NCBI GenBank assembly: GCA_947631935.1
Contig: CANRNG010000006.1
Coordinates: 1 to 44,034 of the forward strand
Source of the DNA: an uncultured Erysipelothrix sp.
Lineage (GTDB): Bacteria; Bacillota_I; Bacilli_A; Erysipelotrichales; Erysipelotrichaceae
DNA length: 44,034 nucleotides
Direction of reading: 5' to 3'
The notes under the pieces are model-generated. The model was not told the origin of the DNA and did not search any database. It saw nothing but the letters and a program-made list of their open reading frames with translations. The position numbers and the translations under genes were made by a program. Numbering within the stretch: position 1 is the stretch's first letter; the number at the start of each line of letters is the position of its first letter. Shown one piece after another: positions 1 through 6,863 of the stretch.

Positions 1-486
1 GTTATTAGTAGGGTAGCACACGGAGTATATTACCATAAAGATTATATAATCGATATGATGCGAGTTTATCAAGTTAGCAACAGTACAATAGTTTATAGTC
101 ATGAGACTGCAGCTTATCTTCATAATCTTACAGATCGTTTTCCTAGAAAGTACTGTCTAACAGTTAAGCAAGGTACTAACTTAAGAAATAGAGAAGAATT
201 CAATATTTTTTATGTTAATCAGCAAACATATGATATGGGAGTTGTGACGGTTAGAAATAACTTAAATAATGATGTAGTTGCTTATGATAAGGAAAGAACA
301 GTGTGTGATATGATTCGAAGCAAAGATAGAGTTGAGCTACAAGTATACACTGATGTGATTCAAAACTATTTTAAAAATAAACCTAATATGAATAAATTGA
401 TTAAATATGCAAAGCATTTTAATATTGCTGAAAAAGTCTATGAGATTTCGTTTAAAATAAATTATATAGAGACTTCTATGTTTTAA
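1..486 (+). CDS. AbiEi-family (type IV TA) antitoxin-like protein, 5'-truncated by window edge
   Basis: Frame 1 is open from base 1 (VISRVAHGVYYHKDYIIDMMRVYQVSNSTIVYSHETAAYLHNLTDRFPRKYCLTV...DKERTVCDMIR). The GVY...YSHETAAYLHxLTDR pattern is typical of AbiEi/transcriptional regulator AbiEi proteins. Confidence 0.75.
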   Translation, partial: VISRVAHGVYYHKDYIIDMMRVYQVSNSTIVYSHETAAYLHNLTDRFPRKYCLTVKQGTNLRNREEFNIFYVNQQTYDMGVVTVRNNLNNDVVAYDKERTVCDMIRSKDRVELQVYTDVIQNYFKNKPNMNKLIKYAKHFNIAEKVYEISFKINYIETSMF

Positions 487-542
487 GGGGGTCTTTTTTT
501 GTGTTGATGAAATTTAAATTCTTACTCAAGGGAGTAAGATCG

Positions 543-590
543 TTGACATTCTACATGTACCTGTTATAATAATGCAGCAGGTACATGTAG
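543..590 (+). promoter_or_regulatory. Promoter with flanking inverted-repeat operators upstream of marR-ABC operon
   Basis: TTGACA (543-548), 16-nt spacer, TATAAT (565-570). 13-bp inverted repeat CTACATGTACCTG (551-563) / CAGGTACATGTAG (578-590) bracketing the -10. Confidence 0.8.
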
Positions 591-601
591 AAAGGAGTGG
601 T

Positions 602-1018
602 ATGATGCAGAGTGAAGAGAAAACAATAATGTATCAATTGGATCGTGTGAATCGTAATTTACGTAGAGGTAAAGGGAAGCCGCGTCGGGGGCATCGTCGG
701 ATTTTATCTTTGGTTTATAATAATCCTGAAATATCAACAAAGGATTTGGCGGAATTATTGGATGTGCGTGTTTCATCTTTAAATGAAAAACTGGCGCGTT
801 TTATTGAACGGGAATGGGTGATGCGCGAAAAGAATCCATTAGACCAAAGAAGTTATCTTTTATCCATTACACCCATAGGTGTATCGGTGTTGGAGAAGGT
901 GAATGCGGAAAATCTTGCTTTTCGTAAAAAAGTGGATGGTCTTTTAGATCAACAACAAAAAGAGAACTTGGTTGAACTTTTGAGTATTTTAGCGGATGGC
1001 TTGGAGGGTGAAGTTTGA
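602..1018 (+). CDS. MarR-family winged-helix transcriptional regulator
   Basis: wHTH sequence (HRRILSLVYNNPEISTKDLAELLDVRVSSLNEKLARFIEREWVMREKNPLDQRSYLLSITPIG). The start is moved to ATG 602 because the ORF-track start at 572 lies within the promoter/operator; RBS AAAGGAG precedes it. Confidence 0.85.
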   Translation: MMQSEEKTIMYQLDRVNRNLRRGKGKPRRGHRRILSLVYNNPEISTKDLAELLDVRVSSLNEKLARFIEREWVMREKNPLDQRSYLLSITPIGVSVLEKVNAENLAFRKKVDGLLDQQQKENLVELLSILADGLEGEV

Positions 1019-2823
1019 GTATGCGTGGGGGTAGGAGGGTCGCTTTCTTAAGTGAAGAAGAGAAACTAAACCGTCCCCAATTTACCTATGATTTGTTTAA
1101 ACGTATTACACGTTATCTCAGACCCTATTGGAAGCAGTTTTTAGTCATTCTTTTTATTATGGTTTTGATGTCGGGCATCAGTATTATGCCTTCTTTACTT
1201 ACGGGTAAGATTATTGATGAAGGCTTGATTAAACAGGATTTATCAGCATTGGTTTATTGGATTTCACTGAGTTTAATCATTACGATTGGCGGTAATATAT
1301 TGGGTGTGCTTCAAAGCTATTTGAGTGTTTGGATTTCTGAAACCATTGGTTATGAGATGCGAAACGAACTGTATCAGCACATTCAATCGATGTCTCATCG
1401 TTTTTTTACTTCGACCAATCAAGGTGAAATGATCACAAGAATGACCAGTGATGTGAGTGGGATTCAAAATGTGATTGCGAATACTTTGACCAGTATTATT
1501 TCCAATGTGTTGGTTTTGGTTGTTTCTTTAATTGCAATGATTAGTAAAAATGCCACTTTGGCGGCTGTGGGTATGGTTATTGTGCCTTTATTTGTTTTAT
1601 CTTCTCGAAGTGCAGGTAAAAGAAGATGGAGTATGACCAGGGAAGCCCAAGATAAAAGTGATTCCATGAATGGCATTTTAAATGAGACGCTTAGTGTGAG
1701 TGGGCAGTTGTTGGTGAAACTTTTTAATAAGGAAGCTTATGAGTATTCGAGATATGCTGCTTTAAATAAAGATATTTCTAAGCTTAATGTCAAACAAAGT
1801 ATGGCAGGTAGATGGTTTCGAGTGGTGGTTTCTTCCTTTTCAAGTATTGGTCCTATGTTGATTTATTTGCTGGGGGGTATTTTGATGATTCGATATAACC
1901 ATGATTTGACAGTGGGTGATATTGGGGTGTTGGTGGCGCTTTTATCTAAGATGTATCAGCCCATTAATGGTTTGTTGAATACGCAAGTAGAAGTGATTCG
2001 TTCAATGGCACTCTTTACGCGCTTGTTTGATTATCTTGATATGCCCATAGAGATTAAAGAGAAAGAAGATGCTCAGGATCTAGAAATTTTGGATACTGTC
2101 GTTTCTTTTGACCATGTGTCATTTCGCTATGAAAAGAAGCGTCCAATTCTAAAAGATATTAATTTTACTTTGAATGAACATGAGAGTTTGGCAATTGTTG
2201 GTCCTTCTGGTGGGGGTAAGAGTACCATCATTAATTTGATTTTGCGTTTATATGACGCGACTGAAGGTAAAATTATGTTTGGTAAACAAGACATCAAAGA
2301 CATCACGCTAAAGTCTCTAAGAGATGCGGTGGGTGTTGTGACGCAGGATACGTATCTTTTTAATGGCACTATTTTGGATAATCTTCTTTATGCCAATCCT
2401 AAGGCTTCTTTACATGAAATTGAAGTTGCTTGTAAACAAGCAAAAATTCATGACTTCATTGTAAGTTTACCAAAAGGGTATGATTCTATGGTGGGTAATC
2501 GGGGATTGAAGCTTTCAGGTGGGGAAAAGCAAAGGTTGTCCATTGCGCGTGTTTTACTTAAAAAACCGCACTTAATTATATTTGATGAGGCGACTTCTTC
2601 TTTGGATTCTATTGTTGAAAACGAAATACAAGAGGCCATTGAACCCATCTTAGCTTCCCAAACCAGTATTGTGATTGCACATCGTTTGTCGACCATTTTG
2701 TCGTGTGATCGCATTATGGTAGTTGAAAAGGGTGTTATTAAAGCCATGGGTAAGCATGAGGATTTATTAATAACCTCACCGCTATATAAAAAATTATTTA
2801 ATACTCAATTTAAAGTGTTTTGA
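1015..2823 (+). CDS. ABC exporter, fused permease and ATP-binding domains
   Basis: N-terminal TM helices; Walker A GPSGGGKST, signature LSGGEKQR, Walker B LIIFDEATSSLD, H-loop IVIAHRLST. Overlaps the marR stop. Confidence 0.95.
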   Translation: MSMRGGRRVAFLSEEEKLNRPQFTYDLFKRITRYLRPYWKQFLVILFIMVLMSGISIMPSLLTGKIIDEGLIKQDLSALVYWISLSLIITIGGNILGVLQSYLSVWISETIGYEMRNELYQHIQSMSHRFFTSTNQGEMITRMTSDVSGIQNVIANTLTSIISNVLVLVVSLIAMISKNATLAAVGMVIVPLFVLSSRSAGKRRWSMTREAQDKSDSMNGILNETLSVSGQLLVKLFNKEAYEYSRYAALNKDISKLNVKQSMAGRWFRVVVSSFSSIGPMLIYLLGGILMIRYNHDLTVGDIGVLVALLSKMYQPINGLLNTQVEVIRSMALFTRLFDYLDMPIEIKEKEDAQDLEILDTVVSFDHVSFRYEKKRPILKDINFTLNEHESLAIVGPSGGGKSTIINLILRLYDATEGKIMFGKQDIKDITLKSLRDAVGVVTQDTYLFNGTILDNLLYANPKASLHEIEVACKQAKIHDFIVSLPKGYDSMVGNRGLKLSGGEKQRLSIARVLLKKPHLIIFDEATSSLDSIVENEIQEAIEPILASQTSIVIAHRLSTILSCDRIMVVEKGVIKAMGKHEDLLITSPLYKKLFNTQFKVF

Positions 2824-2851
2824 TGGTATGGTGTAGATAAGGAGTGTTAGC

Positions 2852-3544
2852 ATGAAAAATATAAAAACATACAATCGCTACAATGATGCATCTAAAGTGG
2901 TGCGTTGTCCCAATGGAAAAGCGCAAATGAGAAATGAATTGAATAAGTATGCACAAGCTGCCATCAATTTGTATGGCATAATCAGTAAAAGGTAATTGGT
3001 CCAAATATTCAATGACCAAAACCCTAATTTCAATACAACGGTGGCAGAGCTTGAAGTTGTCTTATTGCCGTTGATATTAAAGAATCAGTTTTATGCTTTT
3101 TATAAGGATTATGTGCTTTGGTTTCCTTTTTATGAAATGGGGATTGAACATGCCAATAAATTAATTTTTGATCAGTCTCATAAACCCAGATTTATACCGT
3201 CGCCCGATGAATTTTTATTCTATAGAAATTATGATTATTTGAATGCCCATGTTAGAACTGAATTCTCTCAATTATTGGATAAACATTTTGGGAGAGATAC
3301 TGATTTTTTTACGATTAACAAAGTCGTTAATATATTTATGGATGACATTGAGTCGTTTCATTTGCACAAGGTTGTCTTTAATGCCTTATCTAAAAATGAT
3401 ATGGTTTTCGATAGTGAAAAGAAGCTTGAGCGCTTCCTTGAACAAATGATGAATATTATTAACAGTAGAAGGTTGTGGGAGAATAAGGCTAGTACGCCCA
3501 TTGAAGTTATGGCGAAGTCTTCTTTATTTTCTCATATCAATTAA
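2852..3544 (+). pseudogene. Conserved hypothetical protein interrupted by a single in-frame TAA (2993-2995)
   Basis: ATG 2852 (RBS AAGGAG) gives 47 codons, then TAA. The same frame then stays open from TTG 2996 to 3544 (182 aa). Confidence 0.55.
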
Positions 3545-3546
3545 TG

Positions 3547-3855
3547 TCACTTAAACATATCTTTGAGTCTATTGCAGATAAACAATCGTTCATAGTCTTC
3601 AATGGTATTTTGACTATAAATCAAAGCTTCCTTTTTTTCCTTGGGAAGTTTTTTTATTTTGTGTTCAAGTTGACTGGCGGATGAACGATCGATAGTTGAC
3701 CACAATGCTTCAATACTGACCACAGAATGACTTTTGGTGTAGCTGGCAGCCGTTTTCAATTTGTTGATGTGTTCGTTCAGTCTTTTCTCAATATCGCTTG
3801 TAATGCCGGTATAAAGGCTATTATCGTCGCACCTAAGCATATAAACATAATACAT
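3547..3855 (-). CDS. GIY-YIG domain protein (UPF0213/YhbQ-YazA-like)
   Basis: MYYVYMLRCDDNSLYTGITSDIEKRLNEHN...; characteristic small stand-alone GIY-YIG family. Confidence 0.9.
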   Translation of the reverse strand: MYYVYMLRCDDNSLYTGITSDIEKRLNEHINKLKTAASYTKSHSVVSIEALWSTIDRSSASQLEHKIKKLPKEKKEALIYSQNTIEDYERLFICNRLKDMFK

Positions 3856-3878
3856 ATAATCACTCCCATTTCTAAATT

Positions 3879-4274
3879 CTACTTCTTAATTGTTTTTTCG
3901 TACTCTCTCCAACTTGCATATTGGGTTATCTCAAATTGACCATCCACGATAAAAGGTTCAGCCAATAAACCAAAAACATAACTCCCATCATCAAGATAGA
4001 CTTTACCCAAAGTCAATCCCGTTGGTGTTGTATCCAAAAGTTTGGGTAAATTTTTCTTTGGAACAGACCAAATTTCTAAGTCTAGATTTGTGCCTTCGCC
4101 TGGGGTTCTCATGATGGCAGGATGTATGTCATAAATTGACCACATTCGATAACAATCATTGGTTCTTGCCTCACGCACAAAGGTCCCACCCAAATCTGTA
4201 ACATAGTAGTTCAACTCCATACCACGCATAAATGTCCCATTCACTCCCATTAATACACTATCTTCAGCCATCAA
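3879..4274 (-). CDS. Allophanate hydrolase C-terminal-like / gamma-glutamylcyclotransferase-like fold protein
   Basis: VNGTFMRGMELNYYVTDLGGTFVREARTNDCYRMWSI...GEGTNLDLEIWSVP...FEITQYASWREYEK resembles the AH_C (allophanate hydrolase-related) family. Confidence 0.6.
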   Translation of the reverse strand: MMAEDSVLMGVNGTFMRGMELNYYVTDLGGTFVREARTNDCYRMWSIYDIHPAIMRTPGEGTNLDLEIWSVPKKNLPKLLDTTPTGLTLGKVYLDDGSYVFGLLAEPFIVDGQFEITQYASWREYEKTIKK

Positions 4275-4667
4275 AGAAACCTCCTTGGAATCAAATAATC
4301 CGATGGATACATTATATCATTAAATAATGACGATTCGTAAAGATGAAGGGTATGATTTGAAAGATTTGATAAAAATATGAGATGCTGTCTAAAGCCCATA
4401 AAATAGCCAATAAACAGATAAAAGAGTCTAAAATGTGAAAAAAATAACCCAAAAGTGTATATATGCCCCAAAAATAAGCATAATACATCCATAATCGTAA
4501 AAATAATAACCCAAAACTTTGTTAGGGAAATCAAATTCTTAACAACTTTTTTATTGGGATCTGATGAAATATAGCAAGAATTTAGCCATGTTTCTTCATT
4601 GGGTCGAATGACTACTATTCATATATATTTAAGATATAATATAAGCACACAGAAAAGGGTGGTGAAA

Positions 4668-4850
4668 ATGGTACTTGATACCTTAGTCTTAAAGGATTTA
4701 CTCATAGAATACGGCATGGATGAAATCAATGCATTACACTTTCTTGCGAAACTTGAACAAATGATTGATCAAAACAAAGATGACATTACAATCCGTACAT
4801 CTATGGATGAATTTAAGCTGCAACTACAAAACCAAAAAGATTTAATATAA
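4668..4850 (+). CDS. Small hypothetical protein (60 aa)
   Basis: ATG 4668 preceded by AAAAGGGTGGTG. Followed by a clear terminator. Confidence 0.5.
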   Translation: MVLDTLVLKDLLIEYGMDEINALHFLAKLEQMIDQNKDDITIRTSMDEFKLQLQNQKDLI

Positions 4851-4852
4851 TC

Positions 4853-4897
4853 AAAAAAATAGTATCTCAGTGGCCTACCAGATACTATTTTTGTATA
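4853..4897. terminator. Rho-independent terminator
   Basis: AAAAATAGTATCT-cagtggcctacc-AGATACTATTTTT hairpin. Confidence 0.8.
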
Positions 4898-4922
4898 CTT
4901 TACTATAATGAGGTAGATATCC

Positions 4923-5198
4923 ATGAAAATTATTATCAATGAGGAAACATCGAAATGGTTTGAAGAAAATGTAGATTTCTCAGTGACGGCATACTTAAGA
5001 TTTTATCCAAGTTTATCTAGAGGATCAGATTCTGGTTTTTCCTTTGGAATTTTTCCACTGATTCCAACACGCCCCCATACAGTAACAGTCGTCAATGACA
5101 TTACTTACTACATTGAAGAAGGGGATCAATGGATATTTGAGAATAAAGATCTTGTGGTTACTTTGGGTGCGCGGGGTCCTGTCTATCGTTTTGAATAA
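4923..5198 (+). CDS. HesB/YneR-like (IscA-fold) protein
   Basis: MKIIINEETSKWFEENVDFSVTAYLRFYPSLSRGSDSGFSFGIFP...ITYYIEEGDQWIFENKDLVV resembles the Firmicutes YneR/HesB-like family. Confidence 0.75.
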   Translation: MKIIINEETSKWFEENVDFSVTAYLRFYPSLSRGSDSGFSFGIFPLIPTRPHTVTVVNDITYYIEEGDQWIFENKDLVVTLGARGPVYRFE

Positions 5199-5199
5199 A

Positions 5200-5227
5200 G
5201 CTTCCTATAAAAAGGGAAGTTTTTTTC
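5200..5227 (+). terminator. Rho-independent terminator
   Basis: AGCTTCC-tataaaaa-GGGAAGTTTTTTT. Confidence 0.7.
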
Positions 5228-5622
5228 TGTTCTGATCCTGTGATTTAAATTTTGTCTGAAAATAGGTTGAGTCATATTTAATCGTTGTTATGTAATTGGC
5301 TTTTAAAAATTATTTCAAATAGATTAATTTTTTTTAAAAAAAGTTTTATTTCTAAAAAACATATGATTTTGAACAAAGTATCTGATTTTATTATTTTTAA
5401 GTTAAATTTTGAAAAACCTCATTACCGTCTAAATAGTGTATATTTTAGGCGCCTCGATTTATAACACTAATAAGTAGATTAGTGATTTAAAATACTAACG
5501 AAAAGTCCACTGTTTAAGCCATTTTTTCGATTTTAATAGTTATTACGTTTAAGCGCTTGCAATGTATTTTTTTTATGTTAAAGTGTGAGTTAGAAGGTAG
5601 TTAATTTTTAGGAGGGTAACGA

Positions 5623-6768
5623 ATGAAAGATATTGTATCAATGATTTTTGATAATGCGCTCACAACTTTGGAAAGAAATGAAGTAAATAATTATATATAT
5701 TCTTTAATACCAGATATCGAGGAAAAATTGATAGCTCCTAACTTGAGCGATCTATTTGATGTTGAAACCTCTCCAATTTCATTTGAATTAAACTTTAATA
5801 TTGATAACGAAACTTACAATTGTATATTAAATCTCATTGTCAGTGCCTTTCCAAGAAATTTGTTTAGAAACACAAATTCTTGGGATGGCTTAAGAAAGTT
5901 TTATCAAAAAACTGTAACACCAATATTTACTGAAAATGAAAATGAAGTTTCTTCTGACAATCTTATTTCTGAAAGTAAAATTAAATTGGATAGATTTAAA
6001 AATATTCCAACAGGTTATGAATCTTTCGTCCATGGTGAATTTAACAATCAGTTTGATATGAATGATATTGTTTCAAGTGACAAAGGAATTTTTCATGAGG
6101 TCGTAGTTCTTGAAGATGGAAGTGCAGTTGGTCGAGGTAGCAACGTTTCTTGTCAGCTAGATTTTGATAAATCAAGTACGGACTATGTTGATGTCAAATG
6201 TGGTAGATTCTTTACTGCGCTACTCAAGAAAGATGGAACTGTAGACGTTCATGGCCTAACTTTAGATTACTTTATGAATATGAACCCACATAAGATTGGG
6301 GAATTGTTGAATTGGTACTATATCGGAGATTCATTCTTAGATGATTATGGTCCTGATAAGTACTACCCTAGAAATTTAAGATTCGTAGACATGCCACATG
6401 AGGAATTTGATGGATTCACAGACAATAAGATTCAAATTCTATCTACTAATGGTGAGGTAGTTAGAGAATATGGTGAAGTATCATTAAATACAATATTTAT
6501 GGGCACTTTCTTTAAAAACTTTTCGATGTATAGACAAATGATTGAATCTGAGTATACATATAAGTTTATGCCAGATTACGTTTGGGAAAGAATGACAACC
6601 CATAAGTTTACGACCAAATTGAACCATATCGCTTCAATAGAAGTTATAGATGATGCTTTATTCGCGATTGATAAAGAAGGAAACAAGTTAACATTATTGG
6701 ATGAAGATAAATTCTTCAATTCTTATACGGAATATTGTGATGAAAATTCGGATACAAATTTCTCTTAA
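5623..6768 (+). CDS. RCC1-repeat-like protein, first gene of defence cluster
   Basis: RBS AGGAGGGT. Residues ~155-211: GIFHEVVVLEDGSAVGRGSNVSCQLDF...YVDVKCGRFFTALLKKDGTVDVHG match the RCC1 blade consensus (GxxHxxxLxxDGxVxxxGxNxxxQL / V.CG..FTALL..DGTV...G). Confidence 0.65.
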   Translation: MKDIVSMIFDNALTTLERNEVNNYIYSLIPDIEEKLIAPNLSDLFDVETSPISFELNFNIDNETYNCILNLIVSAFPRNLFRNTNSWDGLRKFYQKTVTPIFTENENEVSSDNLISESKIKLDRFKNIPTGYESFVHGEFNNQFDMNDIVSSDKGIFHEVVVLEDGSAVGRGSNVSCQLDFDKSSTDYVDVKCGRFFTALLKKDGTVDVHGLTLDYFMNMNPHKIGELLNWYYIGDSFLDDYGPDKYYPRNLRFVDMPHEEFDGFTDNKIQILSTNGEVVREYGEVSLNTIFMGTFFKNFSMYRQMIESEYTYKFMPDYVWERMTTHKFTTKLNHIASIEVIDDALFAIDKEGNKLTLLDEDKFFNSYTEYCDENSDTNFS

Positions 6769-6863
6769 ATTGAAAATATAGTCATAACTTTATCTTAAAT
6801 GTTAAATATTGGCGTATTATGATAGAATTTAAATATGTATTAAATCAACGTGGAGGGTATTAA

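Noticed and set aside
1273-2747. Minus-strand ORFs (1273-1467, 1464-1676, 2127-2369, 2448-2747) inside the ABC exporter
   Set aside because: Antisense shadow ORFs of a clearly coding plus-strand gene; no RBS or domain signal.
4271-4534. 87-aa minus-strand ORF rich in Phe/Leu/Tyr
   Set aside because: Composition looks like translated AT-rich intergenic DNA; no convincing start context or homology by eye.
5551-5579. TTGCAA...TATGTT as a sigma-A promoter upstream of the RCC1-like gene
   Set aside because: The spacing is only about 10 nt, too short for a -35/-10 pair; the AAGCGCTT palindrome alone is weak evidence.
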